From Flavobacterium aquidurense (GTDB taxonomy: Bacteria > Bacteroidota > Bacteroidia > Flavobacteriales > Flavobacteriaceae), in contig FNPS01000001.1 of the NCBI GenBank assembly GCA_900107365.1, positions 372,001 to 436,000 on the forward strand: a stretch of 64,000 nt of DNA, written 5' to 3'. Positions 26,090 to 35,048 of the stretch are shown here, piece by piece (position 1 is the stretch's first letter; every line of letters starts with the position of its first letter). The translations under genes and the position numbers were made by a program. Under the pieces are notes generated by a model, which saw nothing but the letters and a program-made list of their open reading frames with translations, was not told the origin of the DNA and searched no databases.

Positions 26090-27346
26090 TTATTTTGTGA
26101 TAACAAGTTTGTTTTGATTTAAAATCCCGTATACAGAACCTTTGATTTCAGTTCCTAAAAAGGCGGAATTTTTAGATTTTGAAAGAATATTTTCTTTCGT
26201 AAAAGTTGATTTTCCTTCAGGAGTAAAAAAAGTAAAGTTGGCTATAGAACCTTCAGCAATTGTATTGTTTTCAATTCCAAATACCGCTTTTCCTAACGTT
26301 AGCTTTTCGATTACAGTTTCTAAAGGTAAAACAGCTAGCAAAGCTCCGAAAGCACTTTCAAGTCCAATTGTTCCGTTTTTAGCGGTATCAAATTCCATTT
26401 TTTTGAATTCAATATCAATGGGATTGTGATCTGAAGTAATCATGTCGATTGTTCCGTCTAAAGCAGCATTTATAAGAGCGGTTCTGTCAGTTTCAGTCCT
26501 TAATGGCGGTGTCACTTTAAATCTCGTATCAAAACCTTCTAATTTTTCATCAGTAAGAACTAAATGATGTACAGTAACACTACAGCTAACTTGTAAGCCT
26601 TTTGCTTTAGCTTCTTTAATTAATTCAACTGATTTTGCCGTAGAAATTGTCGGAATATGCAATTTTCCTCCGGTATATTCTAGTAAAAATAAATTTCGGG
26701 CCACTTGCAATTCTTCGGCTAAATTCGGAATTCCTTTTAAGCCTAATTTTGTAGACACGATTCCTTCATTGGCAACTCCGTTTCCTTTGATATTGGTATC
26801 TTGAGAATAAGCAATTACTAAACCATCAAAATCCTGTACGTATTGTAAAGCAATTTTTAACAGATTGGCGTTATCAAGACTTTTATTATAATCTCCAAAT
26901 GCAACTGCTCCGGCTTTCTTCATATCGAATAATTCGGCCATGTCTTTTCCTTCGCTGGCTTTGGTTAACGCTCCAATTGGAAAAAGTTCTGTAGCAAAAC
27001 CATTTGCTTTGTTTTTTACAAAATTTACCTGAGATTGATTGTCAATGACAGGGAAAGAGTTAGGTTGTAATGCTACTCCTGTAAATCCACTTTTTGCAGC
27101 AACATTTAACCCGTTAGCAATTGTTTCTCTGTCTTCGAAGCCTGGTTCTCCAAATGAAACACTACTGTCAAACCAACCTTGGGAAAGATGTAAATTATCA
27201 AATTTTACTTCGGTTGTATCCTCAATATCAAGAATTGAATTTCCTATTTTTTCGATTAAACCATCTGCAATTAAAAGATCAACAGTCTGGTTATGAAACG
27301 GACTTTTTGAATCGATAATTTTGGCGCTTCTGATGATTATTTTCAT
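26090..27346 (-). CDS. Dihydroorotase-like protein lacking metal ligands
   Basis: A 418-residue amidohydrolase-fold protein closest to type I dihydroorotase, the third step of pyrimidine synthesis. The fold landmarks are present (VTPPLRTETDR, DHNPID, GTIGLESAFG). The zinc-binding HxH after beta-strand 1 (normally DxHVHFREPG) reads DSSVSFGEPG, so His62 and His64 positions are Ser and the substrate Arg is Gly. A later ligand His in HxxH(V)S is also replaced (LHIPTIST). It is therefore probably non-catalytic, comparable to the PyrC' partners of aspartate transcarbamoylase, though no pyrB is nearby. Downstream DUF4870 gene is 6 bases away. Confidence 0.88.
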   Translation of the reverse strand: MKIIIRSAKIIDSKSPFHNQTVDLLIADGLIEKIGNSILDIEDTTEVKFDNLHLSQGWFDSSVSFGEPGFEDRETIANGLNVAAKSGFTGVALQPNSFPVIDNQSQVNFVKNKANGFATELFPIGALTKASEGKDMAELFDMKKAGAVAFGDYNKSLDNANLLKIALQYVQDFDGLVIAYSQDTNIKGNGVANEGIVSTKLGLKGIPNLAEELQVARNLFLLEYTGGKLHIPTISTAKSVELIKEAKAKGLQVSCSVTVHHLVLTDEKLEGFDTRFKVTPPLRTETDRTALINAALDGTIDMITSDHNPIDIEFKKMEFDTAKNGTIGLESAFGALLAVLPLETVIEKLTLGKAVFGIENNTIAEGSIANFTFFTPEGKSTFTKENILSKSKNSAFLGTEIKGSVYGILNQNKLVITK

Positions 27347-27404
27347 ATGTAGATAAATTTATTTTTAAATTGAAATCGTATTTTCTAGCATTTTTAGTCA
27401 TACA

Positions 27405-27536
27405 GTTTGTTATTTCGACAGAGGAGACTCGAGCGTTAGCGACTGGCGCAGCAAATCCCCGCAAGTAACTCCGTAACGGAAAGCCAATCTTTGTCGAGCT
27501 TCTCGCGGAGATTCCTCGTTCCTCGGAATGACAAAC
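27405..27536. mobile_element. MITE-like intergenic element
   Basis: This 132-base element is bounded by imperfect 13-base inverted repeats, GTTTGTTATTTCG (27405-27417) and CGGAATGACAAAC (27524-27536), which match at 11 of 13 positions. It is clearly richer in GC than the surrounding DNA and carries internal inverted words (CTCGCGGAGATTCC, CGAGCGTTAGCGA). It encodes nothing. Frames that run through it are artefacts. Confidence 0.65.
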
Positions 27537-27563
27537 TAAAAGCAAAAAGAAAAACTCTGCGTT

Positions 27564-29492
27564 TTACTTTACAAATTTGATGATTGCCATTTCTAATGCT
27601 AAAAATAACAGTGCAAAGATAATAAACCATTTCCAAATTTGGCTGTCAGTTCGTTCAGTTTGTAAGGTGTTAAATATAGTCGAAATCGTATCGGCAGTTT
27701 TAAAATCTGAAACGATGTTTGTATTTACCTGACTTAAATCGCTTTCACTTCGTTTGTAATTGAAACTTAGGTTTTCAATCGATTCTTTTTTATCAAAAAC
27801 AGTATAATTACCGGCCGTTTCAGGAAAGTCGTTGAAGGTTAATTTCACCTTATTATTTAATATCTGTTGAATAGGAATAAAAGAATCCTCGTTTCCTTTT
27901 ACTTCCAAAATAGCATCTTTGGTCAATAAGACATCTACAAAATAAGGTTGATTATTACCAATGGTCAATGCATTTACACCTGTTTTTTGATTGTTCTGTC
28001 CCATTTTATAAAAAAGAGGCACAATCAAAGGCGATTGCTGGAAGTTTGAATTCTCTGAATTTATTGGTGCCGAAAAAATAGTAATTCCTGAAACTGGATT
28101 TTGAATTGCCGTTACAAATACACTTTGATCTTCATATGCTAAAACCGCCGGATACGGACTTGAAATAGCGAACGAGTTATTTGTTTTTGGATACTGAAAA
28201 TTGGTGATTTTATTCTCGAAAACGCCAGAAAATAAGGGATGATCAAAATTGATTTTCGTAATTAATTTACTTTTGGCCTCCAGATTTCCAAACTGAACTT
28301 TTCCAAAATTTCCTAAAAAAGAATTCAAATTAGAAACTGAAGTTTTTTCAGAAGGAATTATAACCAAATTTCCGCCTTTTGATACAAATGCTTTTAAAGT
28401 AGTTTGTAGTGCCTGCGGAACTTCAATTAGTTCATTTAGAATAATAGTATTTTGTTCTTCAAGACTATTATAATCTAAATTGTTTAGGGAGTAATTATTG
28501 TATTTAAATTCGGCTGAAGTATAGATTCGGGATAGGAAATTGCTTTTTTCAGGCTCTCCAATACTAATTACGTTTGTTTTTTTAGCTTTTGAAATACTAA
28601 AATAAAGTTTGTTGTCGTAAGTTAGTCCGTTATCTTCAATGCTTACATAGCCGTGAAAAGCTTCTTTGGGAATTGTAAAGTTGATTTCTTTTTTCTTCTT
28701 ATCAAAATTAATAATGGTTTTGGCAATCAGCTTATTTTGATTGTATAATGCCATCGAAACAGGTTTAAAATCATCACCATAAGCCGATAGAGTAATTCCG
28801 ATCTGATAAAAATTTTCTAATGTTTGAGTAATAAAAACACTGTCAATAGATACATTGTTTTTTTGTTCTGCTTCCGGAACTATAAAATAAGGTTTCTCTT
28901 CAGAATCGATATTTTTAACATCCTTTTCCGTTAAGCCAACAGCATCGGTAATAATGACAATATCTTTTTTATGTGCTGATTTGTGCGCCTTAATTTTTGC
29001 CATTATAGAAGAAAGCTCGAAAGCTGCGGCACTGTAGCTTAAATTCTGTAAAGCACTTTTTGAAGATTTTATATCGGTATTCCAGAAATTTTCGGTGTTG
29101 GTTAATAAGGAAAACGATGTATTTTCAGGTGTATTTTCAAGTAATTCCTGAACGGCACGTTTTAATAATTCCCCTTTCTTGCCTTTAGCCTGCATACTGA
29201 ATGAATTATCCAGAACGATATACATTTCGTTGGTCGCATTTTTGCTGTCTTTGGCTTCAAAAAAGGGCTGAGCAAAGGCGAGAATGACACAAGTGAGTAA
29301 TAATAACCGGGTTGCCAGTAATAATCTTTTTTTGATTTTCGAACTCTTACGCGTCTGAACGGCAAGTTCTTTTAAGAATTTTACGTTTGTAAAATAAGAA
29401 GTTTTAAAACGTCGTAATTGAAACAAATGCACCAAAATTGGAACAATCAATAAAAACAGAAAGTATAAAATTTCGGGGTGTTTAAAATGCAT
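27564..29492 (-). CDS. BatA-domain / von Willebrand-type protein
   Basis: A 642-residue membrane protein. The N-terminal BatA domain (1-80) has two membrane helices (about 8-24 and 58-76) around the typical LRRFKTSYFTNVKFL. A vWA-like domain follows with a partial metal site DNSFSMQ (Asp95, Ser97, Ser99). A long periplasmic beta region and a last transmembrane helix (about 622-640) complete the chain. In Bacteroidota such proteins accompany envelope stress (Bat) systems, but no MoxR ATPase is here. It sits 217 bases upstream of the dihydroorotase-like gene, with the MITE-like element in between. Confidence 0.85.
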   Translation of the reverse strand: MHFKHPEILYFLFLLIVPILVHLFQLRRFKTSYFTNVKFLKELAVQTRKSSKIKKRLLLATRLLLLTCVILAFAQPFFEAKDSKNATNEMYIVLDNSFSMQAKGKKGELLKRAVQELLENTPENTSFSLLTNTENFWNTDIKSSKSALQNLSYSAAAFELSSIMAKIKAHKSAHKKDIVIITDAVGLTEKDVKNIDSEEKPYFIVPEAEQKNNVSIDSVFITQTLENFYQIGITLSAYGDDFKPVSMALYNQNKLIAKTIINFDKKKKEINFTIPKEAFHGYVSIEDNGLTYDNKLYFSISKAKKTNVISIGEPEKSNFLSRIYTSAEFKYNNYSLNNLDYNSLEEQNTIILNELIEVPQALQTTLKAFVSKGGNLVIIPSEKTSVSNLNSFLGNFGKVQFGNLEAKSKLITKINFDHPLFSGVFENKITNFQYPKTNNSFAISSPYPAVLAYEDQSVFVTAIQNPVSGITIFSAPINSENSNFQQSPLIVPLFYKMGQNNQKTGVNALTIGNNQPYFVDVLLTKDAILEVKGNEDSFIPIQQILNNKVKLTFNDFPETAGNYTVFDKKESIENLSFNYKRSESDLSQVNTNIVSDFKTADTISTIFNTLQTERTDSQIWKWFIIFALLFLALEMAIIKFVK

Positions 29493-29744
29493 TCTGGCTT
29501 CGATTTACTTCACTACTTTTTGTAGATACTGGTCAAAAATACAAATTTTTAGTTAAACCATATAAGTAATATAAGAGATTATAAGCATGCTGAAAATTTA
29601 AATGGAATTATGTTACTCTTATGGTTTCAAAGATTAAAAGTGAATTGGAAAAATGTAACTTTTCATAATTCATTTGTAACAACAAATGTAATTTCTATTG
29701 ATATTATTGAGTATTTTAGCATATTCAAAAAACCACAGAAAACT

Positions 29745-30854
29745 ATGAAGGGATTATATATGCTGCTTTTTTCAGCGTTAGCTTTTACAACTCAGGCTCA
29801 GAATAAATTTAATTTATTGATTGGGACCTATACTAATACTTGCCAGAGCAACGGAATCTATGTTTATGAATTCGATGCGGCTTCAGGTGAATTTAAATTT
29901 AAAAATTCTTCAGAAGGTGTTATCAGTCCGAGTTATTTATCGGTTTCAGCAGATAATAAATTTATTTATGCCGTAAACGAAAATGGAGATCAAAGTGCGG
30001 TTAGCGCTTTTGGATATAACGCAAAATCAGGAAAAGTTACTTTTTTAAATACCAATAAAGCATTAGGAGCCGACCCTTGTCATTTAATAAATGACGATAA
30101 AAACGTTATTGTGGCCAATTATTCTGGCGGTAATATTGTGGTTTTTAAGAAACAGGTAAATGGAAGTGTTACTACAGTACAACAAGTAATTCAGCATGAA
30201 GGTAAGGGGGTAAATCCGGCTCGTCAGGAAAAAGCACACGTACATATGGTCGTTTTTTCTCCGGATAAAAAATTCGTATTGTCTAATGATTTAGGTTTAG
30301 ATAAAGTGTTTATTTATAAATACAATCCGAATTCTAAAAATGAAATACTGACATTAAAAGGAACTGTTGACGTAAAACCAGGAAGCGGGCCAAGGCATTT
30401 GACGTTTAGCAAAGACGGTAAATTTGTATATCTAGTTCAGGAATTGGATGCAACGCTGACAACTTTTAGCTATGATAAAAGCGGAAACTTAAAAAAACTT
30501 GCCGAAACTAGTATACTGGCAAAAGATTTTAAAGGTGGTACAGGAGCAGCTGCGATCAAAATTTCGCCTGATGGAAAGTTTTTATATGTAACCGACAGAG
30601 TAGATGCCAATAATATCACAGTTTATAAAATTCTTAAGGACGGAAAAATTGAATTGGTAGAACAGCAAAGTACTTTAGGAAAAGGCCCAAGAGATTTTGC
30701 TATTGATCCAACAGGAAATTATCTTTTAGTAGGACATCAATACACTAATAATATTGTAATTTTCAAAAGAGATAAAACTACCGGAAAACTTACAGATACT
30801 GGAAAAAGAATCGAGTTATGTTCACCAGTTGGGCTGGTGTTTACTAAAATATAA
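29745..30854 (+). CDS. Lactonase-family beta-propeller protein
   Basis: A 369-residue exported member of the 6-phosphogluconolactonase (YbhE-type) beta-propeller family. The signal peptide is residues 1-18 (FTTQAQNKF) and each blade shows the repeating pattern SxDxKFxY (SADNKFIYAVNE, SPDKKFVLSND, SKDGKFVYLVQE, SPDGKFLYVTDR). The frame is open from 29610, but the ATG at 29745 gives a proper signal peptide. Because the protein is exported, an extracytoplasmic lactone or sugar-binding role is more likely than the pentose phosphate pathway. Confidence 0.9.
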   Translation: MKGLYMLLFSALAFTTQAQNKFNLLIGTYTNTCQSNGIYVYEFDAASGEFKFKNSSEGVISPSYLSVSADNKFIYAVNENGDQSAVSAFGYNAKSGKVTFLNTNKALGADPCHLINDDKNVIVANYSGGNIVVFKKQVNGSVTTVQQVIQHEGKGVNPARQEKAHVHMVVFSPDKKFVLSNDLGLDKVFIYKYNPNSKNEILTLKGTVDVKPGSGPRHLTFSKDGKFVYLVQELDATLTTFSYDKSGNLKKLAETSILAKDFKGGTGAAAIKISPDGKFLYVTDRVDANNITVYKILKDGKIELVEQQSTLGKGPRDFAIDPTGNYLLVGHQYTNNIVIFKRDKTTGKLTDTGKRIELCSPVGLVFTKI

Positions 30855-30857
30855 TTG

Positions 30858-30896
30858 AAAGGTTCAGAGGCTCAGAGCAACAAAGGTTCAGAGGCT
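30858..30896. repeat. Two direct copies of AAAGGTTCAGAGGCT
   Basis: The 15-base word occurs at 30858-30872 and 30882-30896, just after the lactonase stop. An inverted partner of its first half (GAACCTTTG) lies beyond the terminator near 30967-30975. Confidence 0.7.
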
Positions 30897-30904
30897 TGAA
30901 AATG

Positions 30905-30951
30905 AAAAGGCTCAAAGAAGTAGAATTAACTTTTACTTCTTTGAGCCTTTT
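30905..30951. terminator. Bidirectional terminator lactonase / helicase
   Basis: An 18-bp perfect stem, AAAAGGCTCAAAGAAGTA (30905-30922) with its complement at 30934-30951, has an 11-base loop and T runs on both sides. Confidence 0.85.
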
Positions 30952-30989
30952 GTATATTTTTACTTTGAACCTTTGTTCCTTAAAAAGAT

Positions 30990-32348
30990 CTATTTATCTT
31001 TATCTTTTCTCTTCTTATCTCTCGTTTTCAACATATTTCGATTGACAGATCCGTGTGTTTTCTTTTTTGTTTTAGAAGGTCCTCCTAAGTTAACTTTTTT
31101 ATTCTTTTTATCTTTTTCATGAAAAGCACCATCACCTTTTAGTGTTTGTTTTTTCATTAAAAACTTAATTGGTTGTCGGTCTTTTTCAGGCTCGATTAAT
31201 TTTGCTGAAATTTCAACTTCTACTGGAAACGCAGCGATTTCAAGCTCCTGATTCATTAAAACTTCCACTTCCACTTTAAATTCTTCTTCACGAGGCGTAA
31301 TAAAACTTATTGCAGTTCCCGTAGCATCGGCACGACCTGTACGACCAATTCTGTGCATATACAATTCAGGAAATTCAGGAAGCTCAAAGTTGATAACATG
31401 TGAGATATTCGAAATATCCAAACCTCTCGCCATAATATCAGTAGTAATCAATCCACGAAGGTTTCCTTCCTGGAATTCAGCCATGGTGCTCAAACGGTAA
31501 TTTTGAGATTTGTTGGAGTGAATTACACCAAACTGGCCTTCAAAATCTTCTTCGATACGCGTATGAAGCATATCTGAAATCTTTTTATTATTGACGAAAA
31601 CCAAAACACGTTCCATGCTTTCGTTTGTTTCTAATAAATGTTTTAGCAAATTTACTTTTGTATTGAAATTCGGTACGTTGTATGTAATTTGAGTAATATT
31701 TTCAAGCGGAGTTCCTGAAGCAGCAAGGGTAACTTCTTCCGGAAAATCAAAAAAGTCATTCAAAACAGCATCAACTTCATCTGTCATTGTTGCAGAGAAA
31801 AGAATGTTTTGACGTTTGGTTTTCATCATTGCCAAAAGCGCCGTCAACTGTGTACGGAAACCTAAATTTAGCATTTCATCAAACTCATCAATAACTAATT
31901 TTTGAGTTTCATCAAAACGAACAACTGCATCCAAAGCCAAATCCATCATTCTACCTGGTGTTCCAACTAAAACGTCAACACCTTCGTAAACGGCTTTTTT
32001 TTGTGTATTGATATTTACACCACCAAAAATACCAAGCGTTTTAACCGACATGTATTTGGTTAATTTCTCGATTTCATCTACAACCTGAACTACCAATTCG
32101 CGGGTTGGAACCAGAATTACAATTTTAGGTGTATTGGTTGGAGTAAATTTGTATAATTTTAAAAGAGGCAATAAATAAGCAAATGTTTTACCGGTACCGG
32201 TTTGTGCAATTCCCATCATATCTCGTCCAGACATAATCACAGAGAAAGATTTTTCCTGAATAGGAGTAGGCGTAACAAAGCCTAATTCGTCGATTGCTTT
32301 TTGTACTGATTTTGGAAGATTGAATTTTTCGAAAGTGCTCATTTGCAT
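30990..32348 (-). CDS. DEAD-box RNA helicase (DEFD variant)
   Basis: A 452-residue ATP-dependent RNA helicase. Q motif (GFVTPTPIQ), Walker A AQTGTGKT (48-55), motif Ia PTREL, motif II as DEFD (154-157), SAT (185-187), and motif VI HRIGRTGRA are all in order. The C-terminal tail (about 400-452) is Lys-rich and likely binds RNA. It is probably of the RhlE/DbpA type acting in ribosome assembly or cold adaptation. A second start MST two codons in is possible. A minus-strand -7 box (TATCTTTG) occurs at 32360-32367. Confidence 0.94.
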   Translation of the reverse strand: MQMSTFEKFNLPKSVQKAIDELGFVTPTPIQEKSFSVIMSGRDMMGIAQTGTGKTFAYLLPLLKLYKFTPTNTPKIVILVPTRELVVQVVDEIEKLTKYMSVKTLGIFGGVNINTQKKAVYEGVDVLVGTPGRMMDLALDAVVRFDETQKLVIDEFDEMLNLGFRTQLTALLAMMKTKRQNILFSATMTDEVDAVLNDFFDFPEEVTLAASGTPLENITQITYNVPNFNTKVNLLKHLLETNESMERVLVFVNNKKISDMLHTRIEEDFEGQFGVIHSNKSQNYRLSTMAEFQEGNLRGLITTDIMARGLDISNISHVINFELPEFPELYMHRIGRTGRADATGTAISFITPREEEFKVEVEVLMNQELEIAAFPVEVEISAKLIEPEKDRQPIKFLMKKQTLKGDGAFHEKDKKNKKVNLGGPSKTKKKTHGSVNRNMLKTRDKKRKDKDK

Positions 32349-32359
32349 TAAATTTTGTG

Positions 32360-32367
32360 CAAAGATA
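32360..32367 (-). promoter_or_regulatory. Putative -7 box for the helicase gene
   Basis: CAAAGATA on the plus strand reads TATCTTTG on the minus strand, 12 bases before the start codon. No matching -33 TTG is seen. Confidence 0.35.
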
Positions 32368-32452
32368 GCTATAAATAGCTGAAAAATTGATGTTTCTTAG
32401 AAATTACGATTGTTTAGGGTATTCGTATTTCTCAAAATTAGACTTTAAATTA

Positions 32453-32821
32453 CTATAAAAATCGTTTTATTCGCAATAAAAGCTCGTTTGGATTAAATGG
32501 TTTTGCAATAAAATCATCAACACCCAGTTCAAAGGCTTCTTCAACAGTACTTTCTTCCTCGCCAAGTGAAGAAAGTGCAATCACGCGAATATCTTTGAAA
32601 TTTTGTTTGATGGCATTAATAATTTGTAATCCTGATTTAAGCGGAATTATTATAGTAGTAATCACTAAATCGGGAATAATAGTCGGAATTCGTTCTAAAG
32701 CATTGACACCATCTTTTGCAATGCTTACCTTATAACCTTCTTTTTTTAGAATAAATTTTAGAATTTCGATAGTCATTTCATCATTATCGATGATTAGAAT
32801 TTTCTTTTCGCTGTTATTCAT
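32453..32821 (-). CDS. Single-domain response regulator lacking phospho-Asp
   Basis: A 122-residue stand-alone receiver domain. The acidic pocket (Asp12 and Asp14 in IIDNDE), the conserved Ser84/85 (IALSS) and Lys107 (IAKPF) are present. The site that should hold the phosphorylated Asp reads PDLVITTIIIP, so the residue is Thr56. The codon is ACT on the coding strand, two bases from an Asp codon. It is thus a pseudo-receiver or switches without Asp phosphorylation. It is the last gene of the exopolysaccharide-type operon, 10 bases after the DUF4838 gene, and probably controls synthesis by protein contact. Confidence 0.92.
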   Translation of the reverse strand: MNNSEKKILIIDNDEMTIEILKFILKKEGYKVSIAKDGVNALERIPTIIPDLVITTIIIPLKSGLQIINAIKQNFKDIRVIALSSLGEEESTVEEAFELGVDDFIAKPFNPNELLLRIKRFL

Positions 32822-32831
32822 TTGCTGGCTT

Positions 32832-35042
32832 TTATTTTTTATACAACTCTATTTCATCCATCATTAGCGTAGGTTTCTTGTTTTTTCGCTTTCTCCAGCC
32901 GGGTAATTCTGTTTGGGGTTTAATCACTATTTTGATTTTGATAAAACTACTAAATTTTTGATTTACAAGTTCCCATGATTTTGTTGTAATTTGATCATTT
33001 TCAGTTAAATTATCACAAGTTTTTTCTTCTAGAAGTGTCCATTTTTGATTTTCATAACCATAAATTAGTATTTTTTTTGGTGCAAAAATCCAATGCCTCT
33101 GATCATCAAGAAAGTTTAATTTTAGAGTATTAAAATCCAGTTTTTTTGTTTCGATTTCAAGTGAAGGTTCTGTTCCATACCAGCCAATCCAGTTGATATT
33201 GAAGTCTTTATAACCTTTATTTCCATCAACTAAACCAGCACTTCCTTTTCCTTTAAAATCATCTGATGGTGGTGTTATAAAATTTACTTTTAAATCTTCG
33301 CCCAGATGAGTTGCAGTGTTTTTGCAAATTTCCAGCCATTCTTTGTAATAGTTATCTGGTGAAAGGCCACCTTCGCTCAATTCATAAATTCCAAATTCAT
33401 TGCAGGATTTTGTGAATTTTAAAACTCTTTCTGTCAATCCTTTTTTTACTTCTTTTTCGCCTTTATTATTTACGATAAACATTCCATGTTGGTTTTTACC
33501 GTAAAATTTCGATTGTTCAAAATAAACATATTCTAAAGCCAAACGCAGCTTTTGAATTCTTAGATTTAAAGTTTTATCATCTTCAACCGCAGCTGCTGCT
33601 TTTTCCAGTAATTTATCATATTGATCCATCGCTTCCGGAGTCAAAAAAGTGTTTCTGGCCTGCACAGGACCAGAATAAATATCTAAATAGGTGTTACTTT
33701 TATTCTGATTTTCCGTTAAAAGAGTCAAATAGTTCCCAACAAAAGGAGCTGCTTTTCCATAAAAGCCTCTTAAGAAATCTGCCGTTACAGCTTTTATATC
33801 AATTTCCGTATCCCACAGTAATTTAGCCAAAAGATATTGCCTTAATTCTGAAAAATCTCCAGGAACATCAGCATAACCCTGAGTAAATATGCCTTTTACT
33901 TTATTCTTTTTAAAGAGTTTATAATTGCTTTGAAAAGGTTCGAAATTAGGAAAGGGCGACATATAATTAGAAAACTGAACAGTATAGTCCCAAAGGAATA
34001 AATGCGGAGATGTAACACTCCAGTTCTCCAGTGTTTTTACAAATGAAGGAGAGTTTTGAGCATTAATTGCTTTTCCTCGATTCAATTCAATCGGACAGAA
34101 AATGGTATAAATATTCGGCTCAATTTTTAAGTTTACTGGTGGTTTTAAAGTATGTAAATAGGCGAGTGTACTAATTTTTGTTTTTGGAAAATGTTTGGCA
34201 ACTTTATTTAAGAAATAATAAAATGAGCCCTGAGGACCACCATATTTTTCATTCAATTTTCTACATTCAGTACATTCACAATAAACAACATCATCATTTT
34301 GGCTGACCGAATAAAATTGTGCGTTGGGTGTATCAGCAATTATTTTGGTCATTTTTTTCTCTATCAAATCCACTACAGTGTCATTTGTCATGCACAAAGA
34401 TTCTCCGTTTCTTTTTCCTTCGTATAAAGCAAAAAGTTTCGGATTGCTTTTAAAATATTCTTTTGGCTGAACCAAAACATTAAAGGAGTGCCCCCAAATA
34501 CCAAAATCATCTACTTGCCAATCGAGCTTGTGCCATTCTCTAAAAGCTTCATCGTAGCAATCAGGATAAAAAAGTGCTCTGTAATCGAAGGCTGGCTGAT
34601 AGGTTTTTTTGGTGTTTTTTAAAAAGGTAAACTGTTCAACTTTTGGAATATAGGTTTCTGTGGAAGTAAATTTTCTGAATTCCCAAATTTCCAGTAAAGT
34701 ATAAACGGCATAACGAAGATATTTTGGATTTTGAGCAATTAAATAAATTGATTTTGAATCGCTTTTAATTATAAATTCATTTGGTTTTAGTTTTTCCTGA
34801 TCTGAAACTTCTAAAACAATTTCAGATAAATCTTCATGCCTTTTCTCATTGATATTGTCAAATTGTTTTGAAAAAGCTATGTCAAGATATTTTTTTAATA
34901 ACAAGGATGCGCTCTGAGTATCGTCAGATTTTGAAATAATACTATTTTTATTGGATATAATTATTTCAGATTGTGCCATCATTGTAAAAGTAAATAAGAA
35001 AAAAAAGATCTGGGGAACATAAGTAAGGTGCTTTTTTTTCAT
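32832..35042 (-). CDS. DUF4838 exported glycoside-hydrolase-like protein
   Basis: A 736-residue exported protein (signal peptide 1-23). The N-terminal part (about 25-130) resembles the alpha-glucuronidase-type beta domain. The DUF4838 region (about 150-430) follows, with the Cys-rich YCECTECRKLNEKYGG and an FLWDY segment typical of a TIM-barrel core, then helices. A C-terminal beta domain (about 590-736) resembles discoidin/galactose-binding folds. No enzyme activity is established for the family. In this operon it takes the place that a periplasmic deacetylase or glycanase has in pga or bcs systems. Six bases separate it from the upstream gene. Confidence 0.88.
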   Translation of the reverse strand: MKKKHLTYVPQIFFFLFTFTMMAQSEIIISNKNSIISKSDDTQSASLLLKKYLDIAFSKQFDNINEKRHEDLSEIVLEVSDQEKLKPNEFIIKSDSKSIYLIAQNPKYLRYAVYTLLEIWEFRKFTSTETYIPKVEQFTFLKNTKKTYQPAFDYRALFYPDCYDEAFREWHKLDWQVDDFGIWGHSFNVLVQPKEYFKSNPKLFALYEGKRNGESLCMTNDTVVDLIEKKMTKIIADTPNAQFYSVSQNDDVVYCECTECRKLNEKYGGPQGSFYYFLNKVAKHFPKTKISTLAYLHTLKPPVNLKIEPNIYTIFCPIELNRGKAINAQNSPSFVKTLENWSVTSPHLFLWDYTVQFSNYMSPFPNFEPFQSNYKLFKKNKVKGIFTQGYADVPGDFSELRQYLLAKLLWDTEIDIKAVTADFLRGFYGKAAPFVGNYLTLLTENQNKSNTYLDIYSGPVQARNTFLTPEAMDQYDKLLEKAAAAVEDDKTLNLRIQKLRLALEYVYFEQSKFYGKNQHGMFIVNNKGEKEVKKGLTERVLKFTKSCNEFGIYELSEGGLSPDNYYKEWLEICKNTATHLGEDLKVNFITPPSDDFKGKGSAGLVDGNKGYKDFNINWIGWYGTEPSLEIETKKLDFNTLKLNFLDDQRHWIFAPKKILIYGYENQKWTLLEEKTCDNLTENDQITTKSWELVNQKFSSFIKIKIVIKPQTELPGWRKRKNKKPTLMMDEIELYKK

Positions 35043-35048
35043 AATGTT

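Noticed and set aside
27291..27545. An 84-residue minus-strand frame across the repeat element
   Set aside because: It runs through the MITE-like element and the dihydroorotase start, has no family features and would encode the repeat. Judged an artefact.
27564..29492. A Bat operon (MoxR, BatA, BatB and others) around the BatA-domain gene
   Set aside because: No MoxR ATPase or further vWA genes adjoin it; only the single BatA-domain protein is seen.
29610..29744. N-terminal extension of the lactonase
   Set aside because: It is AT-rich leader with no signal peptide; the ATG at 29745 gives a standard one.
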